Assembly (NCBI GenBank): GCA_019400425.1
Contig: JAFREE010000021.1
Location: 124,001-188,000, forward strand
Direction: 5' to 3'
DNA length: 64,000 nucleotides
DNA from: Hymenochaete sp. R1
Lineage: Eukaryota; Basidiomycota; Agaricomycetes; Hymenochaetales; Hymenochaetaceae
Of the stretch, positions 1 to 11,071 are shown one piece after another. The number at the start of each line of letters is the position of its first letter. Positions within the stretch are counted from its first letter, which is position 1. The notes below the pieces were generated by a model. The model saw nothing but the letters and a program-made list of their open reading frames with translations. It was not told the origin of the DNA and did no database searches. Both the position numbers and the translations under genes were made by a program.

Positions 1-62
1 CATGCAACCCTCAAAGACAAGGCGGCTGCCACGAGACGCAAGGGTCGAACAGTCCTGCTTTG
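1..62 (+). other. possible 3' end of a gene entering from the left edge
   Basis: One frame is open from the window edge to a TGA at about 60-62 and encodes a short basic tail ending in RRKGRTVLL. It could be the C-terminus of a gene that starts outside the window. It is too short to identify and could be chance. Confidence 0.2.
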
Positions 63-785
63 ACTGAATGACCCGATCCATACTTGCTTTGTTCAGACAG
101 GGTCGAGATATGCATTCAATAGCATGATCGGTACTGAAAGCTTGCTCCCACTTTTGACTCTTTTACCTGAGCTCGTCGCATCACGAGAATCTCCGAAACG
201 AATTTGTTGATGACTTCTTCAAGGCCAAGAAAAGCATAGCAATGACGAGGACGGTCGAAAAGTTGTTCGAGAAAGGTCGATCCAAGGCCAAAGCTGTGTT
301 CGTGATTACGCTCGATGCATGGCTTGCGCATAAAGAATGAGAAGGTAACAAGGACGAGTCCGTCGAAAAAGTGTTCGGCCTTCCCGACAAATTGTTCACG
401 TTCACGTTTAGTGCTTTAAAGTCACCGCCAAATGTTTCTTGTGCATCATTCACCAGTTCTGCATCCCACAGAGATGTGATGCTGGTGGATAACAAGTTAG
501 CGATGCTGACTTCAGTCCATCTTTTCTTCATTTCCAAGTCAAAAGCAGAGCTAGCCTGATCCGACACTCTAGCTGCGAAATACGCAGAGCTGTAAAAAGT
601 CTTGGAATCGACTTATAATTACAAAGTACGCTTTCCCTCTGAATAAACCGCTCTAACATGTAGCTTGCATCATTAATCATCGTACAACATTGCATATCTG
701 CTGTAGAAAATAAGTTTCCTCTCGTAAACACAAATGCCTGAAGAAGCTATGCATGAACAAAAAAGAATGGTTTACGGACCTGTCT
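63..785. other. unresolved stretch left of the duplication
   Basis: No gene can be called with confidence. Minus-strand frames at 181-567 and 116-331 are open and partly protein-like (for example FDLEMKKRWTEVSIANLL), so a short intron-bearing gene or a decayed one is possible, but no family is recognised. Similarity to the second arm of the inverted repeat stops at the end of the neighbouring gene (790), so this stretch lies outside the duplication. Confidence 0.3.
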
Positions 786-789
786 CATT

Positions 790-2109
790 TCACCATTGAG
801 TTTGCCTTCTATTCCGAGCCTGCACTCTGCGTGGAATCGCAGGATCTCGACCTTGCCCGACACCATTCGCATCGACAGATAAGGTCGACGATCGAGTCGG
901 CAACCTTACCGTCTCTCCCACTCGTCTTGAGGAAGTCCTGGCTGCTGTGAATTCATTTGATATATTGCTACCAGTCGCTCCCCAATCTGAAATGCCAAAA
1001 ACACCCATACGAGGTCCTCGTAACTCCTTCCTTGCTCTATGATTCAGCTCGTCAAATGAAAAAAGACTAGAGTCGTTATCCATAGCTCCCGCGGGCCTCT
1101 CGCGACTGAGTCCAGCACCACCCTCGTCACCGGGAGTTCCTTGACCTACGACGTCGGACTGCGACTGTTCTTCGTGTGTTTCCTCGTTCGAATGGTTTAT
1201 CACTCCCGATCCAAGCACGAAGCAAGCGCAGGCATTAAATATCAGACCCGCACTAAGAATAATAGATGCAGCCTTTGGTTCCCATCCGTATTGTGCAGTA
1301 CTTTCCTCGAGCCAAGTGTATGCGCATACGGCAACGAAGAAAACGAGCGCAGCTGCGCCTCCCCAAAGAGATGGGGTTGCGTATAGGAAATAAAAGAGTT
1401 GGGAGCGGCTGACGAGGAACTAAAGTCATATAAATAAATAAAGGTTGAATAAGACTGGAATGAAATGAAAACATACCTGGAGACGGGCTGGAGTGATATT
1501 GATACGACACAACAGACCGAACATGATTGAAAGAATACTCCCAAACATGGAGGCAGCTACAGCAGCATGTGTCATTCTTCGTAAGTCTCCTACAATCAGG
1601 AGGTTACAACTTGAGCTGGGATGATCTTGTGAGCCCCATGAACTAGCGAACGAAGAGTGAAAACTCACGCTAACAGCAAACCAGACTGCAACATGAACGT
1701 CAGCATGACTCTACACAAAGAACCATTGCAAAACTCACAACAATGGTGATGTTCTCAATCTTGAACATTAAGACGCTGTACAGACGAGCCCAGTCTCTTT
1801 GCATTTCATGCCTGCCAGTGGAAGACCGTTAGTGTCGGTTCATATGTACAGTAGTGGGCGCAGTAATGACCTTCTTGTCGATTCCTCTGAGGCATATCCA
1901 AGTGCCAGCAGCTTGGGTATTCTCAATAGATTATACGACCTCTCTTTCTTCTTTTTCTTCGGAAGAAGACTGCCCTTAGATTGTTTCAGTGCCGCAGGCA
2001 GTCCATTGCTCTGAGCTTCCAGCTGTGAAGTTGAAGGTTTTGCTTTCTCTTCATCCTCAATGAGTGTCCGGCTGCTCAGACTGAGATTGAGAAAGTTCTT
2101 TGACGACAT
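790..2109 (-). CDS. four-helix membrane protein of unknown function, copy 1
   Basis: Five exons encode about 365 residues. The start is the ATG at 2109, which begins MSSKNFLNLSLSSRTL; the same start is conserved in the second copy. Residues 1-80 are polar, with a lysine-rich patch before a RSYNLLRIPKLLALGYA stretch. Four hydrophobic segments follow, around IENITIVSGLLLAS, VAASMFGSILSIMFGLLC, LWGGAAALVFFVAVCAYTW and AASIILSAGLIFNACACFVL. The last 120 residues are a Ser/Arg-rich polar tail ending RNRRQTQW. One exon is only 17 nt. The gene is head-to-head with the membrane-protein gene starting at 2663, which has the same layout. I recognise no named family. Copy 2 lies at 30728-32048. Confidence 0.75.
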
Positions 2110-2662
2110 GGTAGCATTGATAAGAGGAACGTTCGACGTTTGAAGCGTGAGTTCGCCATGTAACGATGCGGTGAAGAACAAAGTTCAGATTCAGGAGGTT
2201 CACGATGGACGGAATCAAATGATCTCGTCGTCGTGTCGTCGTCGGCTAAGTCCCAGCGGCTGATCGCAACGCTCTCTTCGTTACTGACCACGATGGCGAC
2301 CATGACCTACTTTTGCTACTCTCTGTTCTTGTCCACGACCAGCTTCCACAGTAAACTCCTTCTTGCAATAGCAAGTTGCCAGTGCCCGCAACGACATCGA
2401 TAAACTAAACGTAAGTGACCCGATTTTTTCCATCACAATCTCCTCCTATCTATCTATCTGCCCTGGCTATCCCTTCTTGGGCGGTCATGAATGGACTGGA
2501 CATGTTTCAGCGCCGTTGATTAGCACCTGCTCATTGTATGCGAGCCCGGCGATGGTTATCGTGTCTAGAACACGATTCTGAAACCATTCAAATTCCACTG
2601 GCAATTCATGCTCGGGATAGAGACCTCGCTTTCATTCGTCCCTCCTTGAGAACATTGTTGAC
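2110..2662. promoter_or_regulatory. shared promoter region of two divergent membrane-protein genes
   Basis: This 553 bp interval separates two divergent start codons and is conserved in the other arm (30200-30727). The longest identical run seen is about 33 bp at 2462-2494, matching about 30368-30400 in reverse. Conservation outside coding sequence fits either recent duplication or a shared control region; two copies cannot separate these. Confidence 0.6.
2558..2576. promoter_or_regulatory. 7-bp inverted repeat with 5-nt spacer upstream of the 2663 gene
   Basis: The sequence ATCGTGT-CTAGA-ACACGAT is a perfect dyad, 87 bp upstream of the start at 2663. The same dyad occurs in the other arm at 30282-30300. 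The symmetry suggests a site for a dimeric regulator, but no known factor is recognised. Confidence 0.4.
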
Positions 2663-3972
2663 ATGATGATTGAACAGAAAAGCGAACCCAAATCACTCGA
2701 GGTCATCGTTGAAGAAGGTATTCGAATTGACGAAGACAAAGACACCAGCCAACAAGCAGATCTCAACAAGATCCCAATACCGACTCTAGCAATGAAAGGA
2801 GCACTCGGATGGTTGACGCCCTACGAACAGCTAGTGTATCTCAGACGAAAGAAAGAGGATAAAGCATGGGAGAGGTTTAGGGATAGTCTCATGCGAAGAT
2901 GGTCCAATCTCAATGTCATCGTCAGTTCATATATTCTAATACTTTATATTGACATGATCTGATTTCTTATATTCTCAGTGTGGTTTGATCATGGGGTGAG
3001 CATTGTCGATTTGCATGCATGTTAAAGATGTTTCCTGATTATTTTGATCAGAGCAGTATCGACCATCGAATTCGCTGATTTTCCTCTTACTACCCTATCC
3101 TTTACACTCGGCGTCATCTCTCTTCTCAGCAGTCTGATTGCGATCGGGTTTGGTGTTGGATTGATCTATGTGCTTGGTGATGTTCGGGGCGGATCTTTGT
3201 CTGTGAGTGGCACTTTGTCTAAATCAATGGGAATGATTTAAGAAGATTCATTCAGCTCGTTGATGAACGATATCCAAGATTACATTGTTTCGCGCTTTCT
3301 ATCCCAGAAATATGGGCATTCGTTTCATTTGGGACATTCTTCACGGATGTGGGTGTCATTGTCTGGCAGTCACCAAATAAAGGATGGGTTGCGAAGGTGC
3401 GTCCATTCACGATTTCAAGCAATTCTATAGGCTGAATGTTGCTGTAGGCGGGTGTCGTAGCTGCAGCAGTTGCTCTTGTCTTGCATCTCGCAGCATTTGG
3501 ATTATTGTTCCGAGAGCAAGATACAACACAGTTTCTCATTCCAGAGGAAGACGTGTTTCCTTCAGATGAAGCGCTGGGAGGAGGGTCTCAATCTCGACAA
3601 CAATCGAGTACGGGTATCGATGAAGTAGCGAAGAACGATCGGTCAACACTGTGGTCTGAAGGAAGCAAGCATCACAACGTCAGTATGGACAAAATATCGA
3701 ATGCTCGTCAACACGATCACAATGAAAGTCGAGGAAGGAGTCACGACGGGAAACCGCAACACGTATTTGGCTCACGACCATTTGTTGAGAGTCCTAGTCC
3801 TCGATCTACTCCTCCGAATAGTCCAGGATTCAACTCACATCGCGCTGCCGAGCATGATTCATCTGGTGGTATTGCTGAAGCGAACGTTTCTGGATCGAGA
3901 AATTGGAGGAGTGCAACGACATCGAATGCAGAACCTGGTGTTCTGTTTGCTGAACCACGAACGAGTTCTTAG
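2663..3972 (+). CDS. four-helix membrane protein with long polar tail, copy 1
   Basis: Five exons (about 2663-2920, 2979-2995, 3052-3202, 3256-3396, 3449-3972) encode about 363 residues. The N-terminal 85 residues are acidic then basic (LRRKKEDKAWERFRDSLMRRW). Four hydrophobic segments follow: around VIVCGLIMGAVSTI, SFTLGVISLLSSLIAIGFGV, IWAFVSFGTFFTDVGVIVW and AGVVAAAVALVLHLAAFGLLF. The final 170 residues are Ser/His/Asn-rich and probably disordered. The start is the ATG at 2663 because the duplicate has the same MM-x-EQK beginning. The second exon is only 17 nt, as in the divergent neighbour. The layout resembles that neighbour, which suggests old paralogy. Function is unknown. Confidence 0.75.
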
Positions 3973-4204
3973 TGTGTATGTTAGGATGTATTGTTGTAGT
4001 TGCTTTTAACAGTCGTATTGTTATTGACTTATGTACTAATCGGCGTCAGTGCGAAATGATCGGACACACGACGCGCTTAGGCTCTTTCACCGACATCCAT
4101 CACACAACAACAATGGCGCCCAAACTGTTCCTTTCTCCTCTTACTTTCATGACCCCGTTCGACATTGAAGACTAAAAGTACATAAAGTCGGCCGTGCTAT
4201 AACA

Positions 4205-5243
4205 ATGACGAAACTCGAACAATTCTTTTTCCTCGTTAAAGTCAGCAGAGTCCCAGGATGGTGCTTTGGTCCCATCCTCTATACCATCGGTGTCATCCAT
4301 TCCCGAACAATCCCCAAAACGATATTAGATTTACTGAGATACGGATTGATGATATTTTGCTTGTCGTTTCCATTATGCATCAGTGAGTCAAGTTTTCGTA
4401 TCTTGCTCTGTGTCTTAATGACGTGATATGCTTTCCAGTTGTGTTCGGCGTAAACGACGTGTACGACTATGATTCTGACCTGCGTAATCCTCGTAAACAA
4501 GGGGAATCGCTCGAGGGTGGTATCCTCAATCCGACACATCACCGTTTTGTTCTTGCGTCTGCTGGTATATCTACCGTTTGCATCATGTTAGGTGCTTTAG
4601 CCAATTCGACCTTCATTCCTTCGAGACCAATGCGCTTCCAATCCCTCATCATCACCACTCTCATCCTCATCCTCAGCTGGGTATACTCAGCTCCTCCCTT
4701 AAGACTCAAAGAGAGACCCCTGATCGATTCCATCTCAAATGGATGCCTCGTCTGGCTATGTTGGGCATTAGGATACGCATCGAGTGGTAAACCCTTGTTG
4801 AGTATGCTTGGAGTGGTCGCGGAAGACAGTGCAAGGAAGGGATGGGTGTTAGCATTCTGCACGAGTGGTGTGCATGCATTGGGTGCTGTGGCAGATGCTG
4901 AGGTGGATGTAAGCGCAGGACAGCAGACGATTGCGACTGTGTTTGGGAAGAGGGCGGCGGCTTGGTTCTCGGTGTTATGCTAGTATGTGGATGGACGTGC
5001 GGTATCGTGTATATGAATGCTGACGTTCATGTTTGCAGTCTGATGGGCTTCGCGACTGTTGAACCGCTTTCGTTTGTTGGGATCTATACTCTCATCGGTT
5101 CAGCCATCTCAATGATCCCGGTTTTCAACCCATCGTCACCGGCACTTGCACATCAGACATTTCGTGCCGTCGTGTGGGTATCTGTGGTTGGTGCAGCTGG
5201 ATGGATCGGAGAGCGTGTACTTGCCACTGTTTTACGAAAATAA
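4205..5243 (+). CDS. UbiA-superfamily prenyltransferase, copy 1
   Basis: Three exons (4205-4382, about 4438-4983, about 5039-5243) encode about 308 residues. Both UbiA signatures are visible: an Asp-rich first motif NDVYDYDSD early in exon 2 and a second motif DAEVDVSAGQQTIATVFGKR near its end. Hydrophobic helices lie before, between and after them (for example SLIITTLILILSWVYSAPPL). UbiA enzymes are integral membrane proteins that move a prenyl chain from a prenyl diphosphate onto an aromatic or other acceptor, with Mg2+ held by the Asp motifs. The acceptor cannot be told from sequence. Close spacing (232 bp) downstream of the membrane-protein gene, kept in both arms, hints at joint function but proves nothing. 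Copy 2 is at 27618-28666. Confidence 0.85.
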
Positions 5244-5637
5244 ATCATGTTTGTGTGAGTCATATGTTGACCTAGTTTGCAAGCTCGTCTGACAAGTCTG
5301 TTCATGCTCAGAAAATACGTTGCATTATACTTTTTGTATACGTACCGTTCTTTGGTGCAATGTTATGTTGCCATGTGGCTGTCCAGATATATCGACGGTG
5401 TATCATGGCGCTTTATTTAACGATCTCTGAGCTTTGGCTCCTTCCACCTAAATTACCCAAAAGGCAAATAATGAAACATTTGTTCAATAAAGGTCGGACT
5501 TTGCGTATTTTGTTTTTGCGGTGGTCGCATCTAACTTTGCATTGATCTATAATTTGTAGAGCAAAGAAGACTAATAAACGTATTCTTACACTTGGCTTCA
5601 GTGCAACTCTATTTCTGGCCTTCAAGTCATCTTTCAA
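5244..5637. other. intergenic, partly duplicated
   Basis: The first 120 bp or so match the reverse complement of about 27485-27617, so the duplicated block runs past the prenyltransferase stop codon. The rest shows no clear match to the other arm and no gene. Confidence 0.6.
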
Positions 5638-6504
5638 ATGCCCCAACAGGTTCCCCAAGAGAGCAATCACCCGCATGTCACGCCTGACTCGAGTTCATCC
5701 GTATCGAAGCGAAAAAGTAGTACAGCGGCGGGCGACGCGGACGTTCCTTCAAAGAAGATAAAGTCAATGAGCGCTGATGATCTACTCGCACACCGTGCTG
5801 AAAAATTGAAGAAGGTCGACAGTGCCATATTAGAAGTCAATGGGGGTATGAACGTGAATCTCAATTTTATCGACGCAACCAGGAAGATACAAGGCCCTAT
5901 GAAGGCACTGAAGGATGCTACGGAACAGCTCGGTACCTTGCTCTCCAGCGAAGAAACGCTGAGGCTTGAGCTCCAGGATGTAGAGAAAGACTACGAATTT
6001 CGATTCTGCCTTTTGAAGTACTATCTCCGTAGCATAAAGGCACTTGTGGAGGACCTAAAGAAGGACGCGGGCAAGTCGAAGAATATTCCGGCAAAGGTAC
6101 GAAAGACGGTCAAGTCTGCCCGAGAGTATGCCCTGGCGTTGTTCGGAAAACCCCTGGACCTTTGGCGCAAAGACCAGGAAGACCTTGCTACGCTTTTCGG
6201 CGCGAACCTAGAACCAGAACAGCTGCCATTAAATTTGTCTGGAGATGTCCCCGTAGACACTCAGACGCGGACTCTTTTTGAAAAGTACCTGAAACTTGCT
6301 AAACGAACTGACATGGCCGACTTCGACGCGATGAAGCTTACTCCTGAGCTTGTTGTTGATTTGGAGAAAGCAATCGAGAAGTACGATGAAGTCGAAGTAA
6401 TATTGAAGGAATACAAGGAATTCAACACGAAGCATGGTCTCGCGATGCGATTCGATGAGAAATGGGCGATAACACATGGGCCTCCCCTGATTCCAGATCT
6501 TTGA
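5638..6504 (+). CDS. helical, probably nuclear protein of unknown function
   Basis: A single exon encodes 288 residues from the ATG at 5638. The N-terminus is Ser-rich with two basic patches (SKRKSS and SKKIKS) that look like a bipartite nuclear signal. The remainder is charged and predicted by eye to be mostly helical, with a conserved block around ELQDVEKDYEFRFCLLKYYL and a short FGKPLDLW motif. The C-terminus is LAMRFDEKWAITHGPPLIP. A paralogue at 26099-27034 shares these blocks (LQDLEKDYE, YYLRSV, ALFGEPLNAW, MRFDPEWDI) at roughly 40% identity by eye. I recognise no named domain. Confidence 0.75.
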   Translation: MPQQVPQESNHPHVTPDSSSSVSKRKSSTAAGDADVPSKKIKSMSADDLLAHRAEKLKKVDSAILEVNGGMNVNLNFIDATRKIQGPMKALKDATEQLGTLLSSEETLRLELQDVEKDYEFRFCLLKYYLRSIKALVEDLKKDAGKSKNIPAKVRKTVKSAREYALALFGKPLDLWRKDQEDLATLFGANLEPEQLPLNLSGDVPVDTQTRTLFEKYLKLAKRTDMADFDAMKLTPELVVDLEKAIEKYDEVEVILKEYKEFNTKHGLAMRFDEKWAITHGPPLIPDL

Positions 6505-7081
6505 CCAGCTAGATGTCTCGAGAGGGACACTTACCACGAAAAAAAATCGACGAAAAGGTTTTCTTTGCAGGATATTGATTTCTTCTTAAGGTCTTTTTCT
6601 TTCTATGCCAATGTATTTTGCATCGCCTCCAACCCCATCTCTTTGAGTCTTTCCTCTCTCATTTTTTTTCGTTTATTTGTCAGAGACCAGAGTCACCAGC
6701 GCATTTCAGTCGATGTGCAAGTAAAGCCTTACGTCTGAGTAGAGTACTAGAATTGCGCTGTAGTCACCTTCGTCAATGAAGTATACCTAATAAAAGTAAT
6801 GATTTTACCTCGCGAGAAAAGCACGATTTTTAGCATAACGTATATAGCGCTACTTAGCAGAGAGTGAAGCCGGAATTTAGAACAATGTCTCTCACTGCAG
6901 TACTGGCGCAGTGGGCGATAGCGTTTAGATAGCCTTTCTTGTTTTTCTCAATTTCGAAGATCGGTCATGCGGAGTTGAGATATGTGCTTTGAGTGTTGCA
7001 ATATGAAGAGCGTAGAAACGTACATCGTTGGGCCTACAAATGAAAAACACACATATAAGAACATAAGGCGAGGATCCTCGC
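6505..7081. other. convergent intergenic region
   Basis: This 577 bp lies between the 3' ends of the 5638-6504 gene and eS4. It is AT-rich with T-runs near 6540-6670. I see no gene, tRNA or repeat in it. Confidence 0.6.
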
Positions 7082-8055
7082 TCACTCCGCCGCTGCACGC
7101 TTCCTCCGCATATCACGCTCCTCTGAGATCGTAAGCTTGGTTCCTTTGCCCTTCGGCAATGATACCCAAGGCTTCGTCCCCTCACCAACGATGAAAATGT
7201 TCGTGACACTATAAACATGAGTAAATGTCAAAAACTTATTACGGATATTGACACACCGAGTGACGAAAGTGCGTTCGAGTGAGTCACGAACGTGTACCAT
7301 GTCGTATCCACCATCGTGCCTCTCACGGTGAGTGATCACGCCAGCACGACCCATGTTACGACCACCGGTGACGAGGACGATGTTGCCAGTGTCGAACTTG
7401 ATGAAGTCTGTGATTTTGTTTTGTTCAAGGTCGAATTTGATGGTGTCATTTGCCTTGATTAGAGGGTCGGGGTAACGAATGGTACGGCCGTCATGAGTGA
7501 CGACGTAAGGGATACCCTTGACGCCAACAGCAACACGAAGCACCTTGCAGAGCTTGTAGGTCGCCTCCTCCGGGGTGATGCGGTGGATGGCGAAACGTCC
7601 TTTCACATCGTAGAGTAGACGGAAGTGCTCGCCTGACTTCTCGATCGAAATGACGTCCATGAACCCAGCCGGGTACGTTTCATCGGTGCGGACTTTGTTG
7701 TCCACTCGGATTAGGCGTTGCTTGACAATGGCAGTCACCTCACGTCCGGTGAGTGCGTACTTGAGGCGGTTGCGGAGGAAGATGGTGAGGGGAAGGGATT
7801 CGCGAAGTTTGTGAGGACCAGGAGATGGACGAGGGGCCTGCACGACAGTCAACAATCAGAATCCTTGAAATCACTGTCTGGGCCGAATACAACGCACGTA
7901 AGTTCCGCTCAATTTGTCCAACATCCATGATGAAGGTGCGGCAAGACGCTTGAGATGCTTCTTGGGTCCTCGAGCCTGGCAAAAAGATCGATGTCAGTAA
8001 TAATTTCAGACACAGTTCACCTTTCATTATCGCCTGCGAGTGCTTTACTCACCAT
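7082..8055 (-). CDS. rps4: small ribosomal subunit protein eS4
   Basis: Four exons encode about 262 residues, the usual eS4 length. The protein begins [18 protein letters not shown] and contains [35 protein letters not shown] and [16 protein letters not shown], and ends with a [15 protein letters not shown] block; these are hallmark eS4 segments with S4-like RNA-binding and KOW regions. eS4 is a component of the 40S subunit body. The first exon holds only the start codon (8053-8055): the donor GTGAGT follows ATG directly. The last intron (about 48 nt, near 7210-7257) is a multiple of three without an in-frame stop, so an unspliced message would read through. Confidence 0.95.
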
Positions 8056-8683
8056 TTTGTTTTGTTTTGCCGGTCTTGAGGTCGTTGAAAAGCTTTCTAC
8101 GCGCCGCGAGCGAGTTCCAAACCGCAAGAGCCCAGTGGAACCCAAAGCGGAAGTCTGCTTTACAGCACTACCACATATAGTAATTTTTTCAGAAACCTTT
8201 TCGTATCTCCCCACCTGACTTCTCTTTTTCCTTCCTTCTTGTCGTCCACATCATTCTTCAATATGACAGTATTCTGCTATTTTTATTTCTGTTCCCTCTT
8301 GTTCCTTCTAACATCCTTAGTGATGGCCTATTTCTGCCCGAGCGGACATCATCTTTCCACTCTGCACTCGGTTCTGGTAATGGCCAAGAGCAAGTCGTTC
8401 GCCGATTGCCGAGTCAAAAAAGCGTCGGCGAGCGGTGATTGAGAAGTGCTGGTGCTCCTTCATTTGCATTATTCTAGCATGGTTATTATTCACCAGACAG
8501 TCTATATATTAGCTTTACAATTATTTATCAGTGCGTGGCAGATTGTATTACTGTAGAGGCTGTTACAAATCTACATCAACAATATTAATACAACCCAAAA
8601 GTTCCTAGATAATTTAATCCAGTACTAGAACAAACTCAGCAAAGGAGTGTAAGCAACGAGGAGAGTGTGTGTAGAAGGTAGAA
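8056..8683. other. intergenic, eS4 promoter side
   Basis: This 628 bp lies between the eS4 start and the PSO2 stop, both on the minus strand. It must hold the eS4 promoter and the PSO2 3' end. A pyrimidine-rich stretch near 8215-8310 would be purine-rich on the eS4 coding strand. No gene was recognised. Confidence 0.5.
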
Positions 8684-11071
8684 CTACCAATATTCCAATG
8701 AGCGATATTTCACCACAGCAGATTCACCAGCTTCCCTCCGCTTCCTCCTTTCCACGTCCCATCGTTCGATCCATTTCTGCATTTTCTCCCTCCCACTCGC
8801 ATTACCCACGTTTACAGTTGCGACGACCTTTGCACAATCAATGCTCAAAGCAAAACACGCGAGCTCCGCAAAACTCGAATGTTCGGAATAAGGTACACCG
8901 TAGTGCATCAGCGTCGACGTTGAGTTGCGACCCGGTTGGAGGTCGGCATGAGTGAAAGCTCTCGACTGTGCTGCCGCGACCACTTTGGCAATTTGCGGCA
9001 TTGGATCTGAACCTGCAGGGGGTGAATATGTCCAGCCCGTGGGTCGGAAGGCGAGTGCCTTGGTCCAACGATCCTTCCAGCGTGCCATGTAATCTTTGAA
9101 CCGGTCTGAAGCAACTTGCCCAAGCGCTACTATATGTACACCGGCTTCAAGAGGCTTGTTAGTCAGCAACGCATGAAGTTCGGGGTCGTCTTCGCATCGT
9201 AGGATTGCTGTCTTGCGAGGATCACAGTATACCTTCGTGTCAAGAGCTTTTGCGATAGCTGTGATAAGAAAAAAATAAGTGAGACGCAGCTTTAAGCAGA
9301 TAGTTGTATGAACCTTTCACGATTCTTTCCTTTCCAATCAGATATGTCCTGTTTATTGAACGCTGAGTCGTCATTGCCGCCGGTGATACCGACAAGCGTG
9401 TGCTTACCCAACAACAACGAGTGTTGAGTTGTCCTCCTGCTCTTTCTGCTTGCCTTTCCCATTCCCTGGCTTCGCCCAACTCTGAAAGAGCTTTGCTCCA
9501 GCAGAAGCCAGCTTGCTGTCGCGAAGTGTTTCTCCCTTGACGATCCTTCTCGCTAACTCTGCACAAGCTTCAATCACCAGAGGTTGCGGAGGGAAACAAT
9601 ATTTCGGGTTCAAATACGTCGTATCCAGATATACAGTATCGATTTTTCGGCCTTTTACGGCAGGATGCAACACATGCTGAGGACATGCACGAAAGTCACC
9701 GCAATGCAGATATCGAAATGCACGATTCGACCCGACAAAGTGGGACTTGTACTCGCTGTCGCCTGCATTCACTGTTTGAGGACCATCGAACAAGAAGAGG
9801 CAAGATCCAGGACCTGCAAAAATTGTAAGCCGTCGAAATGACACTACAAAGTGAACAATAAGTAGAACTCACAATGATTTGCCTCAATAAGGGTCACCTT
9901 CACTTCTCCAGTGTCCGGTATAATCACAGGCACGTTCATGGGCAAGGGCCGAACCCATTTCCGGTCCACGGAAAGCATATGAACAATTAGATTCGCGGTA
10001 GTTTCTGAATACAGCTCAGTAAAAGTGGAAAGTGTACCAAAGAGATGTACCTGAGCAGTAGATGGGTTTTCCTCTCCAGTTCGACGATAAGTTGGTGTAG
10101 TGGTCTGAATGAGCATGACTATGTGGGGGATAAAGCGAATTGTAAACGTTGAGTGCTTAGAATAGACGTACGTCAGGAAATAAGCCTCGACACCTGGGAT
10201 CTCTCCGTAGCGGAATGCATCAACTGCAATTGGCATGCCTGTCATGACTTTGTAAAAAGGTGCCTTGCGGCGCTGCGCTTTCGTCGGTTTGAAGCCTCGG
10301 TCTTCTGCTTTCTGAGCTTCTGCCCACGCAGCTCGCTCACGCTCAATTTTTCCTGACATCAGAACAGAGAACGCGCTATCTTCCGAGGGTCTTGACGTAC
10401 TCGCACTCTGTTTGAGAGTTGATAGGGGTTTCAGGGGTTTACGCAATTCGCTGGATTGGTAAGGCGATGAAGAACATTTCATCGGAGGTGAGTCTAGACA
10501 ATTGTTGACATGTTCCGCAGCTCGCTAATAAAATCCTAAATTTTAAATACGAGTAGAGTGTAGATTAACGCACCAGTTCATTCATTTTGACAAAGCTCAA
10601 CCCACAGATCGGACAAGAACCGAAGTCACGGTCCTCAACGGTTTTCCTCACATCATGCGCTTGCTCACTTGCGTCTTCGTCTATGTCATTCCATTCTTCG
10701 TACTTGCCTTCAATAAGCGAAGGGCAGCGAGAAACGGAGTGTTCGGAAAAGCCTCTGCTAGGGGCAAGTGGGACCGATACATTGGAGGACTCGGGCTTGC
10801 CTTGAACGTCTTCTGTGTCGACAGAATCCGAGTCTGAGATGACGACACATTCAGGTGTAGGATCATCGTCGGAGGGGATGACTATGATTTTAGGTTCGTC
10901 GATGGCGCTGAGCTGAAGCGCTATATCATCCTCACGCTCAGATTTGATGTGCTCTTTAACTTGCTTCTTCTTTGCTGGACTCGGAGTCGTCGCAATCGAG
11001 ACATCCTTGTCCTTCCCAAAGAATTGCAGTAAAGTGCTTGACTGAGGCGGCTGCTTCCGCTTTTTCGACAT
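8684..11071 (-). CDS. pso2: DNA interstrand cross-link repair nuclease, Pso2/Snm1 family
   Basis: Seven exons join to a 688-residue frame. The N-terminus has STLLQFF, a PCNA-interacting-peptide-like motif, within the first 20 residues. A UBZ4-type zinc finger (CPICG...HVNNC) around residues 153-177 is split by an intron. The metallo-beta-lactamase/beta-CASP part begins APFYKVMTGMPIAVDAFRYG, then HAHSDHYTNL (metal-binding HxHxDH), EANHCPGSC and FRYLHCGDFRACP, and VGTYLIGKERIVKAIAKAL after splicing. It ends with HYGVPYSEHSSF and a basic tail. The family cuts DNA 5'-3' and clears interstrand cross-links in the nucleus. The start (11071) is 335 bp from the divergent TEL1 start. Confidence 0.95.

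Larger units (their letters stand above)
786..5370. repeat. inverted segmental duplication, left arm
   Basis: This 4.6 kb segment recurs in reverse orientation at about 27485-32051. Gene order, intron positions, the shared promoter between the first two genes and about 120 bp of 3' flank beyond the third gene are all conserved. The outer border lies at the stop codon of the first gene (TGA at 790 here, TAA at 32048 in the other arm). The inner border is gradual near 5370. Exon 2 of the prenyltransferase differs at about 12 of 181 residues by eye. No terminal repeats or transposase were seen at the borders. Confidence 0.9.

Noticed and set aside
790..3972. The divergent membrane proteins as tetraspanins or claudin-like proteins
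   Set aside because: Four helices are present, but the Cys-Cys-Gly or other family signatures in the large loop are not visible.
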